NCBI GenBank assembly: GCA_003131315.1
Contig: PKUV01000180.1
Location: 44,357 to 108,356 of the forward strand
Length of the DNA: 64,000 nt
Origin: Acidobacteriaceae bacterium
GTDB lineage: Bacteria; Acidobacteriota; Terriglobia; Terriglobales; Acidobacteriaceae
Direction: 5' to 3'
Notes under the pieces: generated by a model
What the model saw: the letters and a program-made list of their open reading frames with translations, nothing else
Database searches by the model: none
Told to the model about the DNA's origin: nothing
Shown: positions 1 through 8,491 of the stretch, in pieces
How the letters are laid out: each line of letters starts with the position of its first letter
How positions within the stretch are numbered: position 1 is the stretch's first letter
Position numbers and translations under genes: made by a program

Positions 1-176
1 AGGGAGCGCTCACCTCATCGGAAGCGGTGGAATTTTTCTTTCCGCTTTCCTCTCTGCGCTGCTACGAAAAGTACGATTGCACCGGCCAGCAACTCCTGGA
101 CGCTGGAACGGTACTCATTAATGGCGAACGTGTGGCCCTCGATCTGCAAATCGCCGAGGGAAGCTCCAGCCATTGA
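1..176 (+). CDS. 3' end of an unrecognised gene (truncated by window edge)
   Basis: An open frame enters from the left edge in frame 3 (first full codon at base 3) and ends at TGA 174-176, giving 57 C-terminal residues. It includes a Cys-Tyr-Glu-Lys-Tyr-Asp-Cys stretch and ends in three serines and a histidine. I do not recognise a family. The frame is open over its whole length and has mostly G/C third positions, which favours real coding. It could be the tail of a PilZ-like or other small beta domain, but nothing visible proves that. Confidence 0.4.
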   Translation, partial: GALTSSEAVEFFFPLSSLRCYEKYDCTGQQLLDAGTVLINGERVALDLQIAEGSSSH

Positions 177-360
177 CATGCTTTACCTTGGCGCTTGTCA
201 TAACTTCCGGAACAGATGTACATACTGAACCACGTTGATTTCCTCCATATTCCCTGGGGCGGAGCCTGACTTGTCACACCCTACGTGCGGCGAATGTCAG
301 AGGGGCTAATCTCGCTGCCCCTGAGGCGAATCGGCAGCTGCGGCACCGATTACAAGCACG

Positions 361-376
361 TGTGACCGGGGTCACA
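361..376. promoter_or_regulatory. Crp/Fnr-type operator, perfect TGTGA-N6-TCACA
   Basis: TGTGACCGGGGTCACA is a perfect inverted repeat 107 bases before the cytochrome start at 483. It is one of five perfect copies of this operator class in the window. Binding by one of the two local Crp/Fnr proteins is inference. Confidence 0.65.
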
Positions 377-482
377 GAACCTCCGCCCTCAAAGGCTTCA
401 ATATTGCAGTTTGTAGATGCAGTTTTGTCGCTGTATCCTCTTTCAAATGTTGGGCCAACAAAAACTCGAATGGAGCTTGCAG

Positions 483-806
483 ATGAAGAAAGTTAACGTC
501 CCAGTGGTTACTCTGGCAGCAGCATTGGCCGTTGTTCTCACCCTTTCCCTTTCGGCGAATGCGCAGAGCGCACCCGATCTCTTCAAATCAAAATGTGCCA
601 TGTGCCACGGCGCCGACGGAACCGGGTCGGCGATGGGGAAGAAAATGGGCGCCCACGATTTCACGACTGCCGAAGTGCAGAAACTGTCGGACGCGGAGCT
701 CACGGAGGTCATCACGAACGGCAAGAACAAGATGCCCGCGTCAAAGTCTCTGAAGCCGGAAGACATTAAGGGACTGGTGGCTTACATCCGCACCCTGAAG
801 AAATAG
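483..806 (+). CDS. small periplasmic monohaem cytochrome c
   Basis: This 107-residue protein has a clear signal peptide (Lys-Lys, hydrophobic core, Ala-Asn-Ala-Gln near residue 24). One haem-binding motif, CAMCH, follows at about residue 36, and a probable distal Met ligand lies in the Asn-Lys-Met-Pro segment near residue 80. That is the class I cytochrome c layout for a soluble electron shuttle. An in-frame start exists at 417, but ATG 483 directly precedes the signal peptide and has GGAG upstream at 471-474. The gene heads the multihaem cluster and is preceded by a perfect TGTGA-N6-TCACA site. A similar protein (CAMCH, same C-terminal Ala-Tyr-Ile-Arg type ending) lies at 59140-59457. Likely role: electron carrier between the quinol-linked cytochromes and an acceptor. 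Confidence 0.85.
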   Translation: MKKVNVPVVTLAAALAVVLTLSLSANAQSAPDLFKSKCAMCHGADGTGSAMGKKMGAHDFTTAEVQKLSDAELTEVITNGKNKMPASKSLKPEDIKGLVAYIRTLKK

Positions 807-927
807 TCTGGCCGGTTACTGCCAATAAAATTAGAAAGATTGTCCAGCGCGGCGGATGATCCGGCGGCAATGCGTGGAGTGTGTCTACGCAGCGACGCGT
901 AGAGGAAAAGGGGAGTATCGTTTTCAA

Positions 928-2376
928 ATGAATCTGCGAGAACGCATCCGCGACCGGTTGCAGCCGATCTATTTTCTGGGGCAGAATCCCATCACACTTA
1001 CGGGCGCCGTGGTCACGACGAGCACGGCGCTTACCACAATCGCCTTCTGGTTCTACGACATCTTCTTGCCGGGTCCGCCGCATCCTTATATTGGCCTTCT
1101 GGTCTTTCTTATCCTCCCGGGCATTTTTGTACTCGGCTTGCTGCTGATTCCACTTGGCATCTGGCTCAGGCGACGAAGTCTAAGCGGGAGCGGGGAACTG
1201 CCGGCGGTTTTCCCCGCTGTCGACCTGGGGCTGCCAGTGGTGCGGCGTACTTTGGAGTACGTGGCAGCGGCGACCGTGCTCAATCTTCTCATTGTTGGGA
1301 CCGCATCGTACCGCGGCGTGCAGTACATGGATTCGACGAGTTTCTGCGGGACGACTTGTCACCGCGTGATGGATCCCGAGTATACGGCCTATCAGAATTC
1401 TCCACACTCGCGTGTGGACTGTGTCGAGTGTCACATCGGGCCTGGAGCGGGTTGGTTTGTGCGATCGAAGCTTTCCGGTCTGCGGCAGGTTTTCGCGGTA
1501 ACATTCCACACTTATTCGCGCCCCATTCCTTCGCCGGTAAGATACCTCCGCCCAGCGCGCGAGACCTGTGAGCAGTGTCACTGGCCACAGCGCTTCACGG
1601 GCGACAAGTTCCTGGTGAACACAAGCTACAAGGACGACGAAAAAAACACGCCCCAGACGGACGTGTTGCTGCTGAAAGTGGGCGGGCGCACGTGGCAGGG
1701 TTCGGTCGGCATCCACGGGCACCACCTCTCCGACAACGCGCGCATCCGCTACATTTCGACCGACGCCGAGCGGCAGACGATTCCGGCCGTGTACTACACC
1801 GACGATCAGGGAAAGACTACCGAATTCATTTCCACTGATGCGAAGCCCGCTCAACAACAATTGGACAAAGGGGAGCATCGCGTGATGGATTGCGTGGATT
1901 GCCACAATCGGCCCACGCATGCCTTCGACTTGCCCGAAAACGCAGTGGACAAGCAAATGTCGCTCGGGCGCATTAGCCCGGATCTTCCCTACATCAGGAA
2001 GAAGGCGGTCGAGGTTCTCAAGGTGAACTATTCCACTCGCGATGTGGCACAGCAGCGCATCACTGGCGAAATCAATAGTTTCTATCAGACGAATTACCCG
2101 AAGATCTACGAGGCGCGGCGCACGGTGGTGGAGCAAGCTGGCGCGGAGGTGGCGAGGATCTACCTGCGCAACATTTTCCCGGACATGCGCGTGACCTGGG
2201 GCACTCACCCGAATAATATTGGGCACAATGATTCGCCGGGCTGCTTCCGCTGCCATGACGGCAGTCATACCAGCGCCGATGGCCAGACCATCACCAACGA
2301 CTGTTCCGCGTGCCATCAGGTTCTAGCGGCGGGTGAAGAAAATCCTAAGGTTCTGACCGACCTGGGAATGAAATAA
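928..2376 (+). CDS. NapC/NirT-like membrane hexahaem cytochrome c
   Basis: A 482-residue protein with three N-terminal hydrophobic segments (about residues 18-42, 50-75 and 108-135), followed by a haem domain. There are six haem motifs: CGTTCH (an unusual CX3CH form), CVECH, CEQCH, CVDCH, CFRCH and CSACH. The first pair, with Met and a conserved Pro-His-Ser segment between them, matches the NapC/NirT/NrfH fold that takes electrons from menaquinol; the C-terminal haems are an extension. I start at ATG 928 because an AGGAAAAGGGG ribosome-binding stretch lies just upstream; an earlier in-frame start at 856 would add 24 residues that do not look like a membrane lead. No CXXCK catalytic haem motif is present, so nitrite reductase activity is not supported. 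Likely a quinol dehydrogenase feeding the neighbouring multihaem proteins. Confidence 0.85.
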   Translation: MNLRERIRDRLQPIYFLGQNPITLTGAVVTTSTALTTIAFWFYDIFLPGPPHPYIGLLVFLILPGIFVLGLLLIPLGIWLRRRSLSGSGELPAVFPAVDLGLPVVRRTLEYVAAATVLNLLIVGTASYRGVQYMDSTSFCGTTCHRVMDPEYTAYQNSPHSRVDCVECHIGPGAGWFVRSKLSGLRQVFAVTFHTYSRPIPSPVRYLRPARETCEQCHWPQRFTGDKFLVNTSYKDDEKNTPQTDVLLLKVGGRTWQGSVGIHGHHLSDNARIRYISTDAERQTIPAVYYTDDQGKTTEFISTDAKPAQQQLDKGEHRVMDCVDCHNRPTHAFDLPENAVDKQMSLGRISPDLPYIRKKAVEVLKVNYSTRDVAQQRITGEINSFYQTNYPKIYEARRTVVEQAGAEVARIYLRNIFPDMRVTWGTHPNNIGHNDSPGCFRCHDGSHTSADGQTITNDCSACHQVLAAGEENPKVLTDLGMK

Positions 2377-2390
2377 GCATTGCCGAAAGC

Positions 2391-2600
2391 TGGTTTCATA
2401 AATCGGTTTTGGGTAGGGCATGGCTTTACAGCTTGCGGAAAAACTCTGGTTTCGTATCAGGGTATCGCTTTAGCGATACCGTAAGTTCTTCAAAATCAGA
2501 CGCCCCTTCAGGGGCTGGGCATCGAATATCGACTTTTTCCGCAGCCTGTTGAGCCGTGCCGTTCAGGGCCCAGAAGAATGCGGGCTTTAGCCCCTGAGGG
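2391..2600. repeat. palindromic element interrupted by a second palindromic element
   Basis: Bases 2391-2428 and 2549-2600 together match, in inverted orientation, the elements at 53700-53784 and 62395-62478 (TAGGGC hairpin, GGGCTTTAGCCCC hairpin). The 120 bases between them (2429-2548) form a complete family-A element with near-identical 15-base inverted ends: CAGCTTGCGGAAAAA at the left and the complement of CAGGCTGCGGAAAAA at the right. Inside are a GGTATCGCTTTAGCGATACC hairpin and a GCCCCTTCAGGGGC hairpin. The insertion point is the loop of the host hairpin. Confidence 0.75.
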
Positions 2601-2627
2601 ACGTGCCTTCCGAGCGGGAAGGCCTTT

Positions 2628-4706
2628 ATGAATCCAGCTCGAGAATTTGACATGGCTGAGACAAAAGTTGTGCGAAGGAAGAGGCGTGCTGGTCTGAGAA
2701 TTATCGTCGCGACGCTCCTCGCCACGGTTTTCTCCCTTCTGTTTTCGGAAAGCCCCGGACGCGCCGCGCGGCGCGAAACCGACCAGCCTGGGGCGGAATG
2801 TCTCGCGTGCCACGGCGAGAAGAGCATGAACACGACGCGAGCCGGCAAAACGGTTTCGCTGTACGTGGACGGCAAGAAATTTGCGACTTCCGTACATGGC
2901 AGCTTCGGGTGCACGGGCTGCCATGCCGACCTGGAAGGAAAAGAGTTGCCGCACGAAACGCCGGCGCGTGTAAAGTGTGGCACGTGCCACGCCACCGAGC
3001 AGGAGCAACATGCCCGGTCCCTCCACGGGAAGGCGATTGCGCGCGGCGATCCGCTGGCGCCCCGCTGTGTGAATTGTCACGGGAACCACGACATCTATCC
3101 GGTGAAGGACCCGCGGTCCGCGGTGACGCCGCTGAAAGTGCCCTTCGTTTGCGGCCAGTGCCATCGCGAAGGAACTCCTGTGTCGCGCAATCGCCCCATT
3201 CCCCAGGACAATATTTTGGAGAACTACTCCGAGAGCATCCACGGAGAGGCGTTGCTGAAGAAGGGACTGTCGGTGGCCCCGACCTGCGCCACTTGCCACA
3301 CCGCGCACTTGATATTGCCCCATACCGACCCCGCTTCCTCGATCGCTCGCCGGAACATTGCCGCCACCTGCACGAAATGCCACTCGCAAATCGAAGCGGT
3401 CCACCGGAAGATCATTCGTGGAGCGCTGTGGGAAAAGGAAGCCAACGTCCTGCCGGCCTGCGTGGACTGCCATCAGCCGCATAAGATCAGGAATGTCTTC
3501 TATTCGCAGGGTATGGCCGATGCGGACTGCATGCATTGCCACGTCGACGAGAAGCTGCGTCGTGCGCGCGACGGGCAATCCATGTACGTCAGCGTAGGCG
3601 AGGTGAGCCATTCGCGCCACAACAAAGTTGCCTGCAGCCAGTGCCACTCGGAAGTAAACGCCTCCCGCGTTCGGCCTTGCGAGACGATCACCCACGAAGC
3701 GGACTGCACCTCGTGCCACGATGAAATTGGCAAGCAGTACATGTCCAGCATTCACGGACAACTCGTCGGCAAGAATAATCCGAATGCCCCGAGCTGCAAG
3801 GAATGCCATGGCACGCATGGAGTGCTTGGCAAACAGGACCCACAGTCGCTGACTTTTGCGACCAATGTTCCCTTGCTTTGCGGGCGGTGTCACCGGGAGG
3901 GCCAGAAGGCCGCGGTGCGCTACACCGGGAGGCAGCACGAAATCATCGCGAACTACACGGAAAGCATTCACGGAAAATTACTGAAGAACGGCCTGACGGT
4001 GACGGCGACCTGCACCAGTTGCCACACCGCTCACCGTATCCTTCCCCGAACCGATCCGGAATCGAGTGTCAGCGCAGCCAACGTGCCGGCCACGTGCGGC
4101 CGGTGCCACCACGGCATCGAGGAGCAGTTCGAGAACAGCATCCACGCCCAGCGGGTGAGCGGGTCCGCCAAGGAACTTCCCATTTGCAGCGATTGCCACA
4201 CCGCCCACGCCATCCGCCGCACGGATCAGGACAATTTCCGGCTGGACGTGATGACAACGTGCGGACGCTGCCACGCGGAGATCGCCAAGACCTATTTTGA
4301 TACCTATCACGGGAAGGTCTCGCGGCTGGGATACACGAAAGCGGCAAAGTGCTACGACTGCCATGGATCTCACGACGTGCTTAGGGTGACCGATCCACGC
4401 TCGCACCTCAGCCGGGCAAACGTGGCGGCCACTTGCCAGAAGTGCCATGCGGGCGCGACCCGCCGCTTCGCCGGATACCTGACGCACGCCACCCACCACG
4501 ACCCGCGAAAGTACCCGTTCCTGTTCTACACCTTCTGGGGCATGACCACGCTGCTCCTGGTGACATTCGTGGTCGGTGGCATGCATACGCTGCTCTGGCT
4601 GCCCCGAGCTTTCCAGATGCGCCAGGAGTTGCGCGCCGCGGAAGCGAAACGCTCGGCAACGCCTGAAACTCCCGCGAGCAAGGACAAGGAGAGCACCGAT
4701 GCCTAA
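2628..4706 (+). CDS. 19-haem cytochrome c with internal duplication and C-terminal membrane anchor
   Basis: This 692-residue protein starts with a basic, hydrophobic export signal (Arg-Arg-Lys-Arg-Arg near residue 20) and carries 19 CXXCH motifs spread over residues 58-600. A single transmembrane helix lies near residue 640, followed by a short charged cytoplasmic tail. Two halves repeat each other: a block with Cys-His-Arg-Glu-Gly, Glu-Ser-Ile-His-Gly, Cys-His-Thr-Ala-His and an Ile-Leu-Pro segment occurs around residues 180-250 and again around 425-495. The best ribosome-binding match (GGAAGG) suits ATG 2628; ATG 2652 would remove eight residues without touching the signal. The stop overlaps the next start (ATG 4699), so it is translationally coupled to a cytochrome b. 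Inference: a periplasmic electron wire docked on a quinone-reactive b subunit. Confidence 0.9.
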   Translation: MNPAREFDMAETKVVRRKRRAGLRIIVATLLATVFSLLFSESPGRAARRETDQPGAECLACHGEKSMNTTRAGKTVSLYVDGKKFATSVHGSFGCTGCHADLEGKELPHETPARVKCGTCHATEQEQHARSLHGKAIARGDPLAPRCVNCHGNHDIYPVKDPRSAVTPLKVPFVCGQCHREGTPVSRNRPIPQDNILENYSESIHGEALLKKGLSVAPTCATCHTAHLILPHTDPASSIARRNIAATCTKCHSQIEAVHRKIIRGALWEKEANVLPACVDCHQPHKIRNVFYSQGMADADCMHCHVDEKLRRARDGQSMYVSVGEVSHSRHNKVACSQCHSEVNASRVRPCETITHEADCTSCHDEIGKQYMSSIHGQLVGKNNPNAPSCKECHGTHGVLGKQDPQSLTFATNVPLLCGRCHREGQKAAVRYTGRQHEIIANYTESIHGKLLKNGLTVTATCTSCHTAHRILPRTDPESSVSAANVPATCGRCHHGIEEQFENSIHAQRVSGSAKELPICSDCHTAHAIRRTDQDNFRLDVMTTCGRCHAEIAKTYFDTYHGKVSRLGYTKAAKCYDCHGSHDVLRVTDPRSHLSRANVAATCQKCHAGATRRFAGYLTHATHHDPRKYPFLFYTFWGMTTLLLVTFVVGGMHTLLWLPRAFQMRQELRAAEAKRSATPETPASKDKESTDA

Positions 4707-5544
4707 GGGCGAAGTTGCAGAACGCCAGTTCATCCGGTTCTCCCGGCTGCAGCGGATCCTGCACATCTGCATGATCGTGAGCTTCATGTGTCTGGCGCTG
4801 ACGGGGTTAACCCTGAAGTTCTCCTACACGAAATGGGCGGCGGTGCTTTCTCATCTGCTCGGGGGATTCGAGAACGCGGGCTACATTCACCGGAGTGCCG
4901 CCGTCGTGATGTTCGGAGTTTTCATTACCCATCTGGTGGACCTGTACAAGTTGAAGAAAAGGGAGCACGCTTCGTGGCGCGTGCTGCTGCTGGGACCGGG
5001 CAGCATGATCCCCAACCGAAGGGACTTAGCTGAGTTTGTGGGCACGCTGAAGTGGTTTGTGGGCCGGGGCGAGCGGCCTGCCTATGGCCGCTGGACGTAC
5101 TGGGAAAAATTCGACTATTTCGCGGTGTTTTGGGGGATCGCGGTGATCGGTTCTACCGGCCTCACGCTGTGGTTCCCGGTGCTCTTCACGCGGTTTTTGC
5201 CGGGGTCGTTCCTCAACGTCGCAACCATCATTCACAGCGACGAGGGGCTGCTCGCCACGGGCTTCATCTTTACCGTGCATTTCTTCAATACCCACTTGCG
5301 GCCCGAAAAGTTTCCCATGGACATCACGGTATTCACCGGGCGCATGGAGCTGGAAGAATTAAAAAGGGACAAGCCGAGAGAGTATGAAGCGCTGGTCGCC
5401 AGCGGGGAGCTGGAGGAAAAAATGGAGGAGGCTTATCCAGCGATCGTCACTCGTACGATTCGAGCCTTCGCCTGGGGAGCGCTGGCGGTGGGATTCAGCA
5501 TTGTGCTGTGGATCATCTATGCGATGTTGTTCGCATACCGCTAG
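4699..5544 (+). CDS. membrane cytochrome b subunit (quinone-linked, b561-like)
   Basis: A 281-residue protein with about four to five transmembrane helices and histidines positioned to hold b haems: His near residue 16 in the first helix, His near 58, a Phe-Ile-Thr-His in the following helix, and His residues in the Ile-Ile-His-Ser and Val-His-Phe-Phe segments. The layout resembles the cytochrome b subunits of formate dehydrogenase and thiosulfate reductase. The start ATG overlaps the 19-haem gene stop within ATGCCTAA and has AAGGAGAG upstream; the longer frame from 4576 is only overlap. The C-terminal half resembles the membrane domain of the fusion protein at 5705-7828 (Phe-Asp-Tyr/Glu-Tyr-Trp, Trp-Phe, His-Phe near the end). 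Likely passes electrons between quinol and the 19-haem partner. Confidence 0.85.
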   Translation: MPKGEVAERQFIRFSRLQRILHICMIVSFMCLALTGLTLKFSYTKWAAVLSHLLGGFENAGYIHRSAAVVMFGVFITHLVDLYKLKKREHASWRVLLLGPGSMIPNRRDLAEFVGTLKWFVGRGERPAYGRWTYWEKFDYFAVFWGIAVIGSTGLTLWFPVLFTRFLPGSFLNVATIIHSDEGLLATGFIFTVHFFNTHLRPEKFPMDITVFTGRMELEELKRDKPREYEALVASGELEEKMEEAYPAIVTRTIRAFAWGALAVGFSIVLWIIYAMLFAYR

Positions 5545-5661
5545 CAGCCCATGGTGCAAGTAAGGTTCGTATCAGGGCACGCCTTCAGGCGTGCCGTGAG
5601 TCCCGCGTTATGAAAGCGCCTTCAGGCGCTGAGGTCGTAGATTCGAGTTTCACCACAGGCC
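5545..5661. repeat. palindromic intergenic element, family B
   Basis: It begins immediately after the cytochrome b stop codon with CAGCCCATGGTG and ends with TTTCACCACAGGCCG, giving inverted ends. Inside are the hairpins GGCACGCCTTCAGGCGTGCC and AGCGCCTTCAGGCGCT. Close relatives lie at 33211-33329 and 63942-64000. Confidence 0.75.
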
Positions 5662-5704
5662 GCTAGAGCGGACTTGCGGTTGAATTGCTGTGAAGGGCGT
5701 TGAA

Positions 5705-7828
5705 ATGCTCGCGACTCGGGTTGCTTTGGTTTACCTGGCTTTGATTTGGACTTCGGCTTCGGCCTTGCCGGCTGGAGACCAGGAATGTCTGGCGTGCCAT
5801 GGCGAGGCGGGAATGAAGTCCGGCGCCGGGAAGAGCATTTCGATCGACCCGGCCAGGCACGCAGCCAGCGCCCACGGGGTTCTCGGCTGCAAGGACTGCC
5901 ACACCGCCATCAAAGATTTCCCGCATCCCGTCAAAATCGCCAAAGTGCGATGCGCCACATGCCATGCGGACGAGGCCAAGTCCTTCCCCGCCAGCGCCCA
6001 CTCCATCCTCGGCGAATCCGCGTGCGCTTCGTGTCATGGCAGCGTGCACGATCTCAGGACGGCGGAAAATCTGATTCCCGGAAAGTGCGCGGAGTGCCAT
6101 GCGCAGGAAGTGAAGGACCTCGAATCCAGCATCCACGGGCAGGCCGCGAAGAGCGGCGACCCCGACGCGCCCCAATGCGCGTCCTGCCACGGCCTCATCC
6201 ACGCTGTGAAAGCCTCCAGCGAAGCGGACTCGACCATTGCTCGTAAGAATTTGGCGGATACTTGCGCAAAATGCCACAGCGATGCGGGATTTTTGTCGCG
6301 GCACAAAATTCCGGTGGCGCATCCGGTGAATTCCTATAAGCAGAGCGTTCACGGGCGCGCGGTCGCGCTCGGTAAGGATGCGGCGGTGTGTTCCAGTTGC
6401 CATGGCAGTCATGACATCTATCCCGCCACCGATTCGCGATCCAAGGTCAATCGCTGGAAAGTGCCGGAGACATGCGCGCAATGCCACAAGGAAATCGCCC
6501 GTCAGTTCAACGAGAGTGTCCACGGGGAGGCGGTCAAGGCCGGGGTGCGGGATGCGCCCGTTTGCATCGACTGCCACGGTGAGCACCTGATCATGGACCC
6601 GAAGAGCTCGGCCTCGCCCTTAAATGCCGAGAATATCTCCGCGGAGACCTGCGGGCGTTGCCATGGCGATCCCCGCCTGGCACTGCGCTATGATTTGCCA
6701 GCGGATCGCCTGCCTTCCTACGCCGGCAGCTATCACGGGCTGGCCCTCAAAGGCGGGAAAGTGACCGCGGCGAATTGCGCTTCGTGCCATGGGGTGCATG
6801 CCATTCTCCGTTCGAGCGACCCGCGCTCCACCGTCAATGCCGCAAACCTCCCGAAAACGTGCGGGCAATGTCACAAGGGCGTGGTCGAAGACAAATTCAC
6901 CATCGGTCCCGTACATGTGCAGACCAACGTGGGCCCCAATCACCCAGTTGTGCAGTGGATTCGCTGGACGTACTGGGTGCTGATCCCGGCGACGCTGGGC
7001 TTCATGCTGCTGCACAATTTGCTGGACCTGCTGAGCAAGCTGATCCGGCGCCGCCCACGGAGGGAATCCGGCGAGATGGTGCGGCGGATGAACTTGTGGT
7101 TCCGCGTCGCGCACTGGGGCATCATGGTGAGTTTCCCGACGCTGGTGTTCACGGGATTTGCGTTGAAGTATCCGGAGAGTTGGTGGTCCAAGCCGCTGCT
7201 GCTCTGGGAGTCCGGCACCGGCGTGCGCGGCGGGCTGCACCGCACCGCGGCGGTTGTGCTAATCGCGGCCACGGTCTTCCACGTGATTCACCTCGCCGTA
7301 AACCGGCGGGACCGCTTGTTCCTGAAGGCGATGCTGCCGGAATTGAAAGACGCGACTGATCTGGTGCAGGTCTTCTCCTACAATCTGGGACTCACGAAAA
7401 TCGAGCCGCGCTTCGCAAAATTCAATTATGCGGAGAAGATGGAATACTGGGCCTTTATGTGGGGCACCGTCGTCATGGGCCTCTCCGGCTTCCTGCTGTG
7501 GTTCAACAATTTTACGCTGCGCCATTTTCCGAAATGGGTGACGGACGCGGCCACGGCAGTGCATTGGTATGAGGCGCTCCTGGCCACCTTCTCCATCCTC
7601 ATCTGGCACTTCTACATGGTGATCTTCGACCCGCTGGTCTACCCGATGGATACCGCTTGGCTCAACGGCAAAGTCCCAGCCGATCATTACCGCCATTCCC
7701 GCCCGCAGTATTTGCGCGCCCTGGAACGGGCCCACCTGGTCGAGCTGCCCGGTGAGTCTGCCGATTACGAGGATGAGCAGGGAACTGGCGACGATCCAGG
7801 CGACAAGCCACACGGGAAGAACGTATAG
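5705..7828 (+). CDS. 13-haem cytochrome c fused to a cytochrome b membrane domain
   Basis: A 707-residue protein with a signal peptide, then 13 CXXCH motifs from residue 30 to about 395 and no further haem motif after that. The C-terminal 300 residues hold about five transmembrane helices with b-haem-type histidines (Arg-Val-Ala-His-Trp, Leu-His-Arg, Val-Phe-His-Val-Ile-His, Val-His-Trp-Tyr-Glu, Trp-His-Phe). It therefore joins in one chain what the two preceding genes encode separately. ATG 5705 is chosen because GAAGGG lies seven bases upstream; a GTG at 5690 is in frame. The C-terminal tail (Glu-Asp-Glu-Gln rich) is cytoplasmic. Inference: a self-contained quinol-to-multihaem electron exit unit, paralogous to the 19-haem/cytochrome b pair. 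Repeated segments (Ser-Ile-His-Gly-Gln-Ala, Ser-Val-His-Gly) show growth by haem-module duplication. Confidence 0.88.
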   Translation: MLATRVALVYLALIWTSASALPAGDQECLACHGEAGMKSGAGKSISIDPARHAASAHGVLGCKDCHTAIKDFPHPVKIAKVRCATCHADEAKSFPASAHSILGESACASCHGSVHDLRTAENLIPGKCAECHAQEVKDLESSIHGQAAKSGDPDAPQCASCHGLIHAVKASSEADSTIARKNLADTCAKCHSDAGFLSRHKIPVAHPVNSYKQSVHGRAVALGKDAAVCSSCHGSHDIYPATDSRSKVNRWKVPETCAQCHKEIARQFNESVHGEAVKAGVRDAPVCIDCHGEHLIMDPKSSASPLNAENISAETCGRCHGDPRLALRYDLPADRLPSYAGSYHGLALKGGKVTAANCASCHGVHAILRSSDPRSTVNAANLPKTCGQCHKGVVEDKFTIGPVHVQTNVGPNHPVVQWIRWTYWVLIPATLGFMLLHNLLDLLSKLIRRRPRRESGEMVRRMNLWFRVAHWGIMVSFPTLVFTGFALKYPESWWSKPLLLWESGTGVRGGLHRTAAVVLIAATVFHVIHLAVNRRDRLFLKAMLPELKDATDLVQVFSYNLGLTKIEPRFAKFNYAEKMEYWAFMWGTVVMGLSGFLLWFNNFTLRHFPKWVTDAATAVHWYEALLATFSILIWHFYMVIFDPLVYPMDTAWLNGKVPADHYRHSRPQYLRALERAHLVELPGESADYEDEQGTGDDPGDKPHGKNV

Positions 7829-8491
7829 AAAGCAGCCGAGGGTTGTGTAGGGCGGACACTCCTGTCCGCTGCCTTTGACTTTTTCTATTTACCCCGATGT
7901 TACTAACCGGATAGTATGCGGTACCCCCTTTCTGTGGACCGATAATCACAACTTGCACGGTTGGCAAAGATTGCCAAAGATTGCCAATGTATATGGGGTA
8001 CCCCCCTCCCCCCTGTCTATTGGAATCATAGGGTTAGGAGGAAATTCCCGCTAGATCTTTGAGTTTAAATGACTTAGAGGTAAAGTCTTTATTCGTCAAT
8101 GACTTAGCTCGCTTTTTCGCTTCTCTCGGGCTTCGGCGGCGGGCTGACGCCCGCTCATTTTCCCAAATTGGTGTTTTCAAAGAGCGCCGACTAGTGGGGC
8201 TGGGGCAGCTTCGAGGGCCGTCTTCGGTGACGGACACACCTCTGTTCTGCCACAGGTCGATCTCTATTGTCGCCGACGGGCGGTTGGAAGTCTGTGATGG
8301 TGCTCACTGGGCGTTTGTGATGAAAAAGAGATGAGGTATTTTCGGGGTACTTCGAGAGATTGCAGCATCAACGGGCCCGCCCAAGCGGAGCTTGGACGGG
8401 GCACCCTCCGGATTTTCAAATGACGATGATAAGGTGGGTCACCCGCCATTCTAGTGTTGCCCCCGGGATTGTTCTAGTGAAACCTCTTAGG
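7829..8491. repeat. non-coding stretch with composite repeat, copy 1
   Basis: No convincing gene. From about 8020 to 8455 the sequence shares ordered blocks with 61955-62365: TTGGAATCA then GTTAGG, CTTTGA, GGACTTAGCTC-type, CAAAGAGCG, TGTGATGG followed by GCTCACTGGGCG and TGTGATGAAAAAG, then a GGGCACCC block and a CACCCGCC block. Tandem GATTGCCAA units occur at about 7968-7988, and a REP palindrome of the transposase-flanking family sits at 8373-8408. Confidence 0.6.
8373..8408. repeat. REP palindrome matching those beside the Y1 transposase
   Basis: GCCCGCCCAAGCGGAGCTTG followed by GACGGGGCACCCTC. The same string occurs at 9930-9964, and its inverse at 9291-9323. Confidence 0.75.

Noticed and set aside
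1180..2316. Long open frame on the minus strand opposite the NapC-like gene
   Set aside because: It is the antisense shadow of a gene with six haem motifs; its own product has no domain pattern.
928..7828. Nitrite reductase (NrfAH) or other catalytic multihaem enzyme
   Set aside because: The NapC-like protein could suggest it, but no CXXCK catalytic haem and no NrfA-type or hydroxylamine-oxidoreductase-type gene is present.
8059..8334. Open frames inside the composite repeat
   Set aside because: The region aligns with another non-coding copy at 61955-62365 where the frames are broken.
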